From: Aestuariibaculum sediminum
Lineage (GTDB): Bacteria > Bacteroidota > Bacteroidia > Flavobacteriales > Flavobacteriaceae
Assembly (NCBI RefSeq): GCF_014596945.1
Contig: NZ_JACVXB010000005.1
Span: 168,447-232,446 of the forward strand
DNA length: 64,000 bases
Direction of reading: 5' to 3'
Part shown: positions 27,344 to 35,653 of the stretch, one piece after another
Layout: every line of letters starts with the position of its first letter
How positions within the stretch are numbered: position 1 is the first letter of the stretch
The notes under the pieces: generated by a model
The model's database searches: none
What the model saw: only the letters and a program-made list of their open reading frames with translations
Told to the model about the DNA's origin: nothing
Position numbers and translations under genes: made by a program

Positions 27344-27644
27344 AATATAAGTTTTATCAATTGTTATTAAAACAAAAATAGCAAAGTAATTAACAAAGGT
27401 TACATTCTAACATGCTTTAAGGCAAAGAATTATCAATTTAATAATAATAACTATATCAAAATTTAAACCTCATATTTTATCCCTTAGCAATTTTTTGTAA
27501 TCGTAAGTTTTTCAATGCAAATTTCTCATCAATTTTATCAATTTTTATAACAATCAAATCATTATTACTATTAATTAATGCTTAATAAAATGAAAGGAAA
27601 ATCAACAAAAAACTTTAACTTTACGCAGTATAAAACCCACTAAT
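27344..27644. other. Intergenic region without recognised feature
   Basis: About 300 bp of AT-rich DNA separates the divergent CBM48-like and dihydrofolate reductase genes. TAACTTTA near 27618 may be a degenerate -7 box for the reductase. Nothing else was found. Confidence 0.4.
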
Positions 27645-28541
27645 ATGTTTGGTAAAAAGAAATCAGTTCCTCAGATAGACAAGGAACAATTAGAGCTCAT
27701 TGAAAATGCGCAGCGTCGTGTTAGAAAGAAAAAAGCTTTATATCGACACTTTGTTATTTTCTTAATTGCTTCTGTTTTTTTTATTGTGGCCAACATAGGT
27801 ATGGGTATAGGTGAAGAGTTTAAGTTTCTTGGAGTCGACTGGTTTGTAATAGCTATAGTAATCTGGGCTTTCTTTTTATGCTATCACGCGTTTTCGGTTT
27901 TTGTGACGCATAAATTTATGGATAAAGCATGGGAAGAAAAACAAATTGCGAAACTGGTAGATAAACAAAACCAACGGATTGAAAAGCTAAAAGCCGATTT
28001 ACCTTCAGATGAAAGTTTACTTAAAAAACTAAATACAACATTTACTAAAAGCGACAACCTAACCATTATCGTTGCTGCGGCCGAAAACAATGCCATTGGA
28101 AAAGACAACAAACTCATTTGGCACATTAGTGATGATTTAAAACGTTTTAAGAGTTTAACCAGCGGACACCATGTAATAATGGGACGAAAAACTTTTGAAA
28201 GTTTCCCTAAACCATTACCTAACCGCACGCACGTTGTAATTACAAGACAAGAAGATTATAAAGCACCTGAAGGTGTCATTGTTGTAAACACCCTTGAAGA
28301 TGCTATTGCAGCATCCAAAAATGACGACCAACCTTTCATAATTGGTGGTGGTGAAATTTATAAACAAGCTATGGAAGTAGCAGATAAGATTGAAATAACT
28401 CGGGTTCATGCTACTTTTGACGCCGATACCTTTTTCCCGGAAATTGATAAATCTATCTGGAAGGAAACGGCTCATGAATTTCATGAAAAAAGTGAAAAGA
28501 ACGATTTCGATTTTACATTTTTAACCTACGAAAGAAAGTAA
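27645..28541 (+). CDS. dfrA: Dihydrofolate reductase with N-terminal 2TM membrane domain
   Basis: A fusion of 298 residues. Residues 1-120 form a 2TM domain with membrane helices at about 35-53 and 65-85 and a charged helix at 90-120. Residues about 137-298 are a complete dihydrofolate reductase: IIVAAAENNAIGKDNKLIW, the substrate-binding acid D164, HHVIMGRKTFESF, and FIIGGGEIYKQAM. The enzyme reduces dihydrofolate to tetrahydrofolate, closing the cycle with ThyA. No ATG lies near the domain junction, so the fusion is continuous and the enzyme would be tethered to the inner membrane, catalytic side inwards. Free DHFR is about 160 residues. The 2TM domain occurs in other fusions in Bacteroidota. 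Confidence 0.92.
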   Translation: MFGKKKSVPQIDKEQLELIENAQRRVRKKKALYRHFVIFLIASVFFIVANIGMGIGEEFKFLGVDWFVIAIVIWAFFLCYHAFSVFVTHKFMDKAWEEKQIAKLVDKQNQRIEKLKADLPSDESLLKKLNTTFTKSDNLTIIVAAAENNAIGKDNKLIWHISDDLKRFKSLTSGHHVIMGRKTFESFPKPLPNRTHVVITRQEDYKAPEGVIVVNTLEDAIAASKNDDQPFIIGGGEIYKQAMEVADKIEITRVHATFDADTFFPEIDKSIWKETAHEFHEKSEKNDFDFTFLTYERK

Positions 28542-28635
28542 AAAGGCATTTCCGTTTGCACTATAATTTATAAAAGGGGTTAACATCTTACAGTAATTTT
28601 ATGTAATTTGTTAAAGCCTTTTTAATTTAGTAACC

Positions 28636-29586
28636 ATGCCGAATAAGGTTTACATATTATATGTTTTATTGCTTTTTGCATTAAATAGCGTGGCGCAACA
28701 AGTAAACATCAACATACAAAATGATGTTGTTTATTTCTCGCAAGATGATATGCCCATTTTAAATTACCAAATTGCAGAAACATCACTTAATGGAAATTAC
28801 AAACGTTGTAATTATATTCATCCGCTTTACGCACTAAATGGAACCATTTTAACAGAAGATTTTCCAGAAGACCACCCGCACCATCGTGGCATTTTCTGGG
28901 CTTGGCATCAAATACTAATTGGAAATAAGCTTGTTGGTGATAGTTGGGAGTTACAACATATAAGCTGGGATGTTGATACTGTAAAAGAAGTTACAACAAA
29001 ATATTCAGCGAAAGCGATACAAGCAAAAGTATTTTGGACTTCCGATTTATGGTTGGATGCCAACGGACATGAAAAACCTTTTATTCAAGAAACAACAACC
29101 ATACGTGTTTTTCCTAAAGAAGATAACTATAGAAAAGTTGACATAAAAATTGAACTCACAGCTTTAGTACCTGATGTCAGAATTGGTGGTTCTGAAAACG
29201 AAAAGGGCTATGGTGGATTTTCAACACGAATTAAACTTCCAGACAACGTATCGTTTATAAGTAATAATAAACATGTGGCGCCTAAAAACCTACCTATAAA
29301 AGCTGGTAATTGGATGGATATTTCTGGATCACTAACAAATTATTCTCAGGCAAGTGGATTAACAATATTTTGCCATCCGAAAAACCCTGGTAAAACCAAT
29401 CGGTGGATTTTAAGAAAAAAGCGCAGCATGCAAAATGCAGTTTACCCCTACCCTGGTTCTAAACCTGTAAATCTATCCAACTTAAAACCCACAGTTCTAA
29501 ACTACAGGCTCATTATTCATGATGATTATGCAAAATCCTTAAGCCTATCTAAACTATATAGCGACTATAAAAAAGAGAAGATCTAG
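28636..29586 (+). CDS. Secreted DUF6807 (PmoA-like) protein
   Basis: The 316-residue protein has a signal peptide (MPNKVYILYVLLLFALNSVAQ). The block NYIHPLYALNGTILTEDFPEDHPHHRGIFWAWHQ is the histidine-rich signature of the DUF6807 family. GYGGFSTRIKLP and the later WIDISG-like WMDISGSL also fit. Family members sit in sugar-degradation loci; their reaction is not established, though the clustered histidines suggest metal binding. It stands alone here. Confidence 0.85.
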   Translation: MPNKVYILYVLLLFALNSVAQQVNINIQNDVVYFSQDDMPILNYQIAETSLNGNYKRCNYIHPLYALNGTILTEDFPEDHPHHRGIFWAWHQILIGNKLVGDSWELQHISWDVDTVKEVTTKYSAKAIQAKVFWTSDLWLDANGHEKPFIQETTTIRVFPKEDNYRKVDIKIELTALVPDVRIGGSENEKGYGGFSTRIKLPDNVSFISNNKHVAPKNLPIKAGNWMDISGSLTNYSQASGLTIFCHPKNPGKTNRWILRKKRSMQNAVYPYPGSKPVNLSNLKPTVLNYRLIIHDDYAKSLSLSKLYSDYKKEKI

Positions 29587-29641
29587 ATTACATTAAATGG
29601 TTATATGTATTCCTTTTTAAAAAACGCAAAGCAATTTTCAC

Positions 29642-29649
29642 TAATTTCG
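29642..29649 (+). promoter_or_regulatory. -7-like box directly before the FAD oxidoreductase start
   Basis: TAATTTCG differs from TAnnTTTG at one position and ends only 4 bp before the ATG at 29654, so the transcript may be leaderless. Confidence 0.4.
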
Positions 29650-29653
29650 CAGC

Positions 29654-31210
29654 ATGGTTAAAGAAATACAACTTCGTGTTCCCCTTTCGGAGGAACAGCA
29701 ACAGGATATTTTGGTTATAAAATCGGCGCAAGCTTTAGCTGTCGACAAAAGTGATATTACTGGTGTAAAAGTATTACGTAAATCTATTGATGCGCGTAAA
29801 CCAAAAATTATCTTTAACTATAAAGTAGCTGTTTATATTCGTGAAGCCTTACCAAAATCGTCAGAGTATCAATTCGATTACAAAGATGTGTCTAAAGCAA
29901 AACCCATTCATATTATAGGTTTTGGTCCAGCAGGAATGTATGCCGCATTACGCTGCATAGAACTTGGCTATAAACCTGTGGTATTAGAGCGTGGTAAAAA
30001 TGTTCAGGATCGCCGACGCGATTTAAGAGCCATAAATCAGCAGCATGTTGTAAACGAAGATTCCAATTATTGCTTTGGCGAAGGTGGAGCAGGCACTTAC
30101 AGCGACGGCAAACTTTATACTCGTAGCTTAAAACGTGGTGATGTTCGTCGTATTTTTGAAAACTTAGTCTATCATGGCGCTACCGATCAAATATTGGTTG
30201 ATGCGCATCCGCATATTGGAACCAACAAATTGCCTAAAGTAGTTCAAAACATTCGCGAAACCATTTTAAAATTTGGTGGCGAAATTCATTTCGAAACCCG
30301 TGTTACAGACTTCATCATTAAAAACAATACAATTCAAGCTATTCAATTAAATGGTAATGATGAAATGGCAGCGAATCGGGTCATTCTAGCTACCGGGCAC
30401 TCGGCAAGGGATATTTTTTACTTACTCCACAAAAAAGAAATAGCTTTAGAAGCTAAATCATTCGCCATGGGAGTGCGCGTTGAGCATCCACAACACATTA
30501 TAGACAGCATTCAATACCATTGCAGTGGCGAACGCCACGAATTATTACCAGCGGCTTCTTATAGTTTGGTACAGCAAGTTAATGGTCGTGGTGTATATTC
30601 ATTTTGCATGTGCCCAGGAGGATTTATTGTTCCGGCAGCAACAGCCAATGGCGAGGTGGTTGTAAATGGTATGTCGCCTTCTAAACGCAATAACTTATTT
30701 GCTAATTCGGGGATTGTTGTTGAAATTGACGTTAATAGGGACTTACCCAAATATGAAAAATTCGGACCTTTAAAAGGTCTGGAATACCAAAAGAATTTAG
30801 AACGTATGGCCTTTACAGCGGGTGGACGAAGTCAAACCGCACCTGCACAACGTTTAACCGATTTTGTGGAAGGAAAACTTTCGGAAGATTTAAACCCTAC
30901 ATCCTACCAACCCGGATTAAATACATCGCCGCTACATTCTTTATTACCTAAATTAATTGGCAGTCGTTTACGCAAAGGATTTTCGTCTTTCGGACAAAAA
31001 ATGAAAGGCTATTACACGGCCGAAGCTAATATTGTTGGTGTAGAATCTCGCACCTCATCACCTGTTTGTATCCCAAGAAATGAAAATTTAGAACACCCAC
31101 AAATTCAAGGCTTATTTCCTTGCGGTGAAGGTGGTGGTTATGCTGGGGGAATTGTTTCAGCAGCCATGGATGGAGAACGCTGTGCAGAAGCTGCGGTAAA
31201 AAATATGTAA
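29654..31210 (+). CDS. FAD-dependent oxidoreductase (COG2509 family)
   Basis: This 518-residue cytosolic flavoprotein has an N-terminal small domain (about 1-85). The Rossmann dinucleotide fold follows at IHIIGFGPAGMYAALRCIELG (about 93-113), then FGEGGAGTYSDGKLYTR, a family hallmark. The C-terminal FPCGEGGGYAGGIVSAAMDGERCAE completes the FAD site. The physiological substrate is unknown; older annotations call it an uncharacterised FAD-dependent dehydrogenase. It is followed after 9 bp by the acetyltransferase gene. Confidence 0.92.
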   Translation: MVKEIQLRVPLSEEQQQDILVIKSAQALAVDKSDITGVKVLRKSIDARKPKIIFNYKVAVYIREALPKSSEYQFDYKDVSKAKPIHIIGFGPAGMYAALRCIELGYKPVVLERGKNVQDRRRDLRAINQQHVVNEDSNYCFGEGGAGTYSDGKLYTRSLKRGDVRRIFENLVYHGATDQILVDAHPHIGTNKLPKVVQNIRETILKFGGEIHFETRVTDFIIKNNTIQAIQLNGNDEMAANRVILATGHSARDIFYLLHKKEIALEAKSFAMGVRVEHPQHIIDSIQYHCSGERHELLPAASYSLVQQVNGRGVYSFCMCPGGFIVPAATANGEVVVNGMSPSKRNNLFANSGIVVEIDVNRDLPKYEKFGPLKGLEYQKNLERMAFTAGGRSQTAPAQRLTDFVEGKLSEDLNPTSYQPGLNTSPLHSLLPKLIGSRLRKGFSSFGQKMKGYYTAEANIVGVESRTSSPVCIPRNENLEHPQIQGLFPCGEGGGYAGGIVSAAMDGERCAEAAVKNM

Positions 31211-31219
31211 CACTTGTCT

Positions 31220-31783
31220 ATGAGTACTGAAAAAGAAAAAATGCTAACTGGCAAACTTTACAAGCCTTCGGATCCAGAATTAACAGAAGCCAGATACCGA
31301 GCACGACTTTTATTTCAAGAATTCAATAATCTTAATGAAGATCATTTTGAAGAGCGCTCAATAATACTAACCAAACTCTTTACAACCCCAGGTAATAATT
31401 TATATATAGAACCGCCATTTTTTTGCGATTACGGCAAAAACATTATTCTAGGCGAAAATGTGTATATGAATTTTAACTGCTGTATCCTGGATGCTGCAAG
31501 GGTAACTATTGGCAACAACTGCATGATAGCTCCAAATGTTCAAATATATACTGCCACCCACCCCGTTGAATATAAAGCCAGAAATAGTGGTAAAGAACTA
31601 GCAAAACCTATTAGTATTGGCGATAATGTTTGGATAGGAGGCAACAGCACTATTTGCCCTGGCGTTACCTTAGGAAACAATGTAGTCGTTGGAGCAGGAG
31701 CCGTTGTAACTAAAAGTTTCCCGAGTGATGTTGTTATCGCTGGTAACCCTGCTAAAATTATTAAAACCATAAACAACCACTAA
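31220..31783 (+). CDS. Sugar O-acetyltransferase (maltose/galactoside acetyltransferase family)
   Basis: From ATG 31220 the protein is 187 residues: MSTEKEKMLTGKLYKPSDPEL matches the usual start, so an upstream TTG is not needed. The N-terminal Mac domain (1-60) precedes a left-handed beta helix with hexapeptide repeats (IGNNCMIAPNVQIYTATHPV, ISIGDNVWIGGNSTICPGVTLGNNVVVGAGAVVTK). The catalytic histidine is in TATHPV. It transfers acetyl from acetyl-CoA to a sugar hydroxyl. It follows the FAD oxidoreductase by 9 bp. Confidence 0.93.
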   Translation: MSTEKEKMLTGKLYKPSDPELTEARYRARLLFQEFNNLNEDHFEERSIILTKLFTTPGNNLYIEPPFFCDYGKNIILGENVYMNFNCCILDAARVTIGNNCMIAPNVQIYTATHPVEYKARNSGKELAKPISIGDNVWIGGNSTICPGVTLGNNVVVGAGAVVTKSFPSDVVIAGNPAKIIKTINNH

Positions 31784-31795
31784 ATTAATAATTAC

Positions 31796-31803
31796 TATTT
31801 TTG
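31796..31803 (+). promoter_or_regulatory. -7 box of fabD promoter
   Basis: TATTTTTG fits TAnnTTTG exactly and lies 25 bp before the fabD start. A matching -33 TTTG is not obvious. Confidence 0.55.
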
Positions 31804-31828
31804 CAGCACTAAAATTAAAAATACGCAC

Positions 31829-32710
31829 ATGAAAGCTTATATATTTCCAGGTCAAGGAGCACAATTTACAGGAATGGGTTTAGATCTTTATGAAAACTCA
31901 CCTTTAGCACAAGAATTATTCGAAAAAGCCAACACTATACTCGGATTTAACATAACCGATATTATGTTCGAAGGTTCTGCCGAAGACCTTAAGGAAACAA
32001 AAGTGACACAACCCGCTATCTTTTTACACTCGGTAATTTTAGCAAAAACTTTAGGTGAAAGCTTTAAACCAGATATGGTTGCAGGACATTCGTTAGGAGA
32101 ATTTTCGGCACTAGTGGCCAATGGTTCTTTAAATTTTGAAGACGGATTAAAGTTAGTTTCTCAACGTGCTTTAGCTATGCAGAAAGCCTGTGAATTACAA
32201 CCTAGTACTATGGCAGCCGTACTTGGTTTAGAAGATGACGTAGTTGAAAAAGTATGCGCTTCTACTGAAGGCGTAGTAGTTGCGGCAAATTACAATTGCC
32301 CAGGACAATTAGTAATCTCGGGTGAAATTGAAGCGATTAATAGAGCATGTGAATCATTAAAAGAAGCAGGGGCACGTCGTGCTTTGGTATTACCTGTTGG
32401 TGGAGCTTTTCATTCACCTTTAATGGAGCCTGCTCGTGAAGAATTAGCTGCTGCTATAGAAAATACAACGTTTAGCAAACCCAATTGTCCGATTTACCAA
32501 AACGTAACTGCCAATGCCGTTATTGATGAAAGTGCTATCAAAGCGAACTTAATTTCTCAATTAACTGCTCCTGTACGCTGGACACAATCGGTACAACAAA
32601 TGATTGCCGACGGCGCTTCATTGTTTACAGAAGTTGGTCCGGGTAAAGTGCTACAAGGTTTAGTTAAAAAAATAGACAGAGCTGCTGAAACTGAATCGGC
32701 CAGCGTATAA
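31829..32710 (+). CDS. fabD: Malonyl-CoA:ACP transacylase
   Basis: The 293-residue cytosolic enzyme charges acyl carrier protein with malonate for fatty-acid synthesis. MKAYIFPGQGAQFTGMG opens the fold, the nucleophile is S88 in AGHSLGE, and the histidine of GGAFHSPLM is the partner. GPGKVLQGLVKKI closes the domain. lspA begins 32 bp downstream on the same strand. The promoter box at 31796-31803 shows it is transcribed independently of the acetyltransferase. Confidence 0.97.
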   Translation: MKAYIFPGQGAQFTGMGLDLYENSPLAQELFEKANTILGFNITDIMFEGSAEDLKETKVTQPAIFLHSVILAKTLGESFKPDMVAGHSLGEFSALVANGSLNFEDGLKLVSQRALAMQKACELQPSTMAAVLGLEDDVVEKVCASTEGVVVAANYNCPGQLVISGEIEAINRACESLKEAGARRALVLPVGGAFHSPLMEPAREELAAAIENTTFSKPNCPIYQNVTANAVIDESAIKANLISQLTAPVRWTQSVQQMIADGASLFTEVGPGKVLQGLVKKIDRAAETESASV

Positions 32711-32742
32711 TTCATTTATACATATATATAAACACAATATAA

Positions 32743-33261
32743 ATGAAATTCACAAAACGTACCCTTTACATATTTTTAGTTATCACGATTACCATAGTGG
32801 TCGATCAGGTATCTAAAATTATTGTAAGAGAAACGATAGAACCAAGAACCGAAATTAGCATAGGCGAACGTATTCCTGTAATAGAGGATATGTTTATCTT
32901 GATGAATGTTGAAAATACAGGAGCTTTTTTAGGAATGGGGAGTGACTTAAACCCAACTCTTCGACTTATAGTATTACTAATTTTACCAATTGTAGTTTTA
33001 GGGTTTGTACTGCGTCATATCCTAACAGACAAAACGATAGACCCTTGGTCATTATTTGCTTTTTCCAGCATTATTGGAGGCGGAATAGCGAATGTTTACG
33101 ACCGTATTGTTTATGGTTCTGTTACCGACTTTTTTTATATTGATTTAGGAGGCATATTTAGAACAGGAATTTTCAATATGGCAGATGTATCGGTAACCAC
33201 CGGAATGTTTATTTTACTATTTGTAAGTTTAAGTAAGAAGAAAAAGAAAGAAACCGAATAA
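32743..33261 (+). CDS. lspA: Lipoprotein signal peptidase (signal peptidase II)
   Basis: This 172-residue inner-membrane aspartyl peptidase has four membrane spans and removes lipoprotein signal peptides after lipidation. The catalytic aspartates are D120 in GGGIANVYDRI and D148 in FNMADVSVTTG. It follows fabD by 32 bp and ends before a strong terminator. It would process the many lipoproteins in this window. Confidence 0.96.
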   Translation: MKFTKRTLYIFLVITITIVVDQVSKIIVRETIEPRTEISIGERIPVIEDMFILMNVENTGAFLGMGSDLNPTLRLIVLLILPIVVLGFVLRHILTDKTIDPWSLFAFSSIIGGGIANVYDRIVYGSVTDFFYIDLGGIFRTGIFNMADVSVTTGMFILLFVSLSKKKKKETE

Positions 33262-33263
33262 AT

Positions 33264-33307
33264 TAAAAAAAGGCTGCCAGTAAAACTAGCAGCCTTTTTT
33301 ATTTTTT
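33264..33307. terminator. Bidirectional intrinsic terminator
   Basis: A 13-bp stem (AAAAAAAGGCTGC / GCAGCCTTTTTTT) with an 11-nt loop lies between the converging lspA and galE genes. Confidence 0.92.
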
Positions 33308-33320
33308 CTATACGGTTGAA

Positions 33321-34343
33321 TTATTTTCCTCTAACCTTTTTTTCCCAATTCCAAGCCGAACGCATGGCATCGTCAAGTGTTAATTCGGTTTTCCAACCCA
33401 ATTCGTTATTCGCTTTATTAGTATCGGCATAAGCTGAAATAATATCACCTTCACGTCTACCAACGATTTTGTATTTTAATTTTTCACCAGAAACACGCTC
33501 AAAAGCCTGAACCACTTCGAGTACAGAACTACCTTTTCCTGTTCCTAAATTAAAGGTTTCATAGTTTTCCTTATTCTTACCATCCAGTAAACGTTTTAAA
33601 GCTACAACATGCGCTTTAGCTAAATCGACCACATGAATATAATCACGAATACAAGTACCGTCAGGAGTAGGATAATCATCTCCAAAAACAGATAACTCTT
33701 CACGAAGACCGATAGCGGTTTGCGTAATAAATGGCACTAAATTTTGTGGTACTCCTATTGGCAATTCTCCTATTTCAACAGACTCATGTGCCCCAACTGG
33801 ATTGAAATAACGTAAAGCAATCGCTTTTAAAGATGGGGTTACTTTACAGGTATCTTTAATAATTTCCTCTCCTATTTGCTTAGTATTTCCGTAAGGTGAC
33901 TCTGCTTGTTTTACAGGAGCGTTTTCAGTAATTGGTAATTCGTCAGCCTGACCATAAACTGTACAGGACGAACTAAAAATAAACGACGCGGATGGCAGTT
34001 TTTTTAATTCTTTTAGAATATAAACCAAAGTACCAATATTATTTTCGTAATACAATAAAGGCTCTTGAACACTCTCTCCTACTGCTTTACTTGCAGCAAA
34101 ATGAATTACCCCTTTTACATCGTTATGCTTTGCAAAAAAAGCTTCTACTCCTGCTTTGTCCTTTAAATCTAATTTTTCAAAAACTGGAGTTTTTCCTGTT
34201 ATGGCAGTAATACCATCAAGCACATTTTCCGATGAATTCGATAAATCGTCTATAATGACAACGTCGTAGCCTTCGTTTTGTAATTCTACAACGGTGTGCG
34301 ATCCGATAAAACCTAATCCACCTGTTACTAAAATTTTACTCAT
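33321..34343 (-). CDS. galE: UDP-glucose 4-epimerase
   Basis: The 340-residue SDR-family enzyme interconverts UDP-glucose and UDP-galactose. It has the NAD motif GGLGFIGSH (8-16), the catalytic serine in SSSCTVYG, and Y151-x-x-x-K155 (YGNTK). The sequence FNLGTGKGSSVLEVVQAFE is typical. The start codon overlaps the last 8 bp of the DegT aminotransferase gene, so the two are translationally coupled and likely serve cell-surface sugar synthesis. Confidence 0.96.
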   Translation of the reverse strand: MSKILVTGGLGFIGSHTVVELQNEGYDVVIIDDLSNSSENVLDGITAITGKTPVFEKLDLKDKAGVEAFFAKHNDVKGVIHFAASKAVGESVQEPLLYYENNIGTLVYILKELKKLPSASFIFSSSCTVYGQADELPITENAPVKQAESPYGNTKQIGEEIIKDTCKVTPSLKAIALRYFNPVGAHESVEIGELPIGVPQNLVPFITQTAIGLREELSVFGDDYPTPDGTCIRDYIHVVDLAKAHVVALKRLLDGKNKENYETFNLGTGKGSSVLEVVQAFERVSGEKLKYKIVGRREGDIISAYADTNKANNELGWKTELTLDDAMRSAWNWEKKVRGK

Positions 34344-35490
34344 TAATGTAGTTTATTATTGTTGAAGTTATGTAAGCTATTTGTTCATCATCCAATTCGG
34401 TGTGCATTGGTAAAGAAATCACGTCTTGTACCAATTGGTTTGTTACAGTAAAATCGGCTTCATTGTAACGATCGTCGGCATACGCTTTTTGCTTGTGAAG
34501 TGGAATTGGATAATACACCCCACAAGGAATAGATTTTTCGTTTAAATGCTTTACCAAAGCATCGCGGTCTACATCTATTAATCGTAGTGTATACTGGTGA
34601 AACACATGACAATCGCAAGTGTCGCAAATATTATTACAACCGTTTGATAATTTTGGAGTAATTATATTCTTAATACCTTCAAAAGCTGCATTATATTTTA
34701 TTGCTGCTGTTTGTCGCTTTTTATTATAAGTATCTAAATTAGGTAACTTCGCATTTAGTACCGCAGCCTGAATACTATCTAATCTGGAATTCACACCAAC
34801 AACGTCATGATGATAACGCACGTACATACCGTGATTTACAATACCCCTAATGGTATTAGCCAAAGCATCATCGTTGGTAAAAATAGCTCCGCCATCGCCA
34901 TAACAACCTAAATTTTTAGAAGGAAAAAACGAAGTCGCTCCCACATGTCCTATCGTACCCGCTTTTGCTTTTGTTCCATTACTATATGTGTAATTAGCTC
35001 CAATAGCTTGCGCATTATCTTCAATAACAAATAAATTGTGTGTTTCAGCAATCTCCATTATGGCTTCCATGTTGGCACATTGTCCAAACAAATGCACAGG
35101 AACTATCGCCTTGGTCCTTGGAGTAATGGCTTTTTTTACAGCTTCAATATTAATATTAAAATCATGTTCATTAACATCGACTAAAACAGGAGTTAACTGC
35201 AATAAAGCAATAACTTCAACTGTTGCAGCAAAAGTAAAATCGGCAGTAATAACTTCATCTCCCGGTTGCAACCCTAAACCCATCATGGCTATTTGCAGCG
35301 CATCGGTTCCATTAGCACAGGGAATAACATGCTTAACTCCTAGATAATCCTCTAAATTCTTTTGAAACTCATGAACCTTAGGTCCATTTATATATGCCGA
35401 GGTTTCTAAAACTTCCTGAATCGAAGAATTAACCTCTTCTTTAATCTCATTATATTGACCTTTAAGGTCGACCATTTGAATGCTTTTCAT
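34336..35490 (-). CDS. DegT/DnrJ/EryC1/StrS sugar aminotransferase
   Basis: The 384-residue PLP enzyme makes amino sugars from nucleotide-keto sugars for surface polysaccharides. The PLP lysine is K192 in FFPSKNLGCYGDGGA; CANGTDAL and EDNAQAIGA are conserved. A small cysteine cluster, C285-C289-C292-C294 (GCNNICDTCDCH), lies just before the VFHQYTLRL strand, where most homologues have a short plain loop. It is the first gene of a two-gene unit with galE. Confidence 0.94.
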   Translation of the reverse strand: MKSIQMVDLKGQYNEIKEEVNSSIQEVLETSAYINGPKVHEFQKNLEDYLGVKHVIPCANGTDALQIAMMGLGLQPGDEVITADFTFAATVEVIALLQLTPVLVDVNEHDFNINIEAVKKAITPRTKAIVPVHLFGQCANMEAIMEIAETHNLFVIEDNAQAIGANYTYSNGTKAKAGTIGHVGATSFFPSKNLGCYGDGGAIFTNDDALANTIRGIVNHGMYVRYHHDVVGVNSRLDSIQAAVLNAKLPNLDTYNKKRQTAAIKYNAAFEGIKNIITPKLSNGCNNICDTCDCHVFHQYTLRLIDVDRDALVKHLNEKSIPCGVYYPIPLHKQKAYADDRYNEADFTVTNQLVQDVISLPMHTELDDEQIAYITSTIINYINE

Positions 35491-35627
35491 CTATAAAAAT
35501 TGAGACTGCATACAAGTTTTAAAAAATAAACCCTTCTATTTTTTAAAACATGTTATAGTCTTAGTTAATAGGTCACGAAATTACGAAATTAGTGCTCGGT
35601 AACCAATGAATTTAGTTTAAAGAAATG

Positions 35628-35635
35628 TATTTTTG
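35628..35635 (+). promoter_or_regulatory. -7 box of the KDO transferase promoter
   Basis: TATTTTTG fits TAnnTTTG exactly. A transcript starting about 7 bp later (near 35642) would begin before the TTG codon at 35654 but after an upstream in-frame TTG at 35633. This favours the downstream start. Confidence 0.5.
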
Positions 35636-35653
35636 CGACAAACAAATTTAGCA

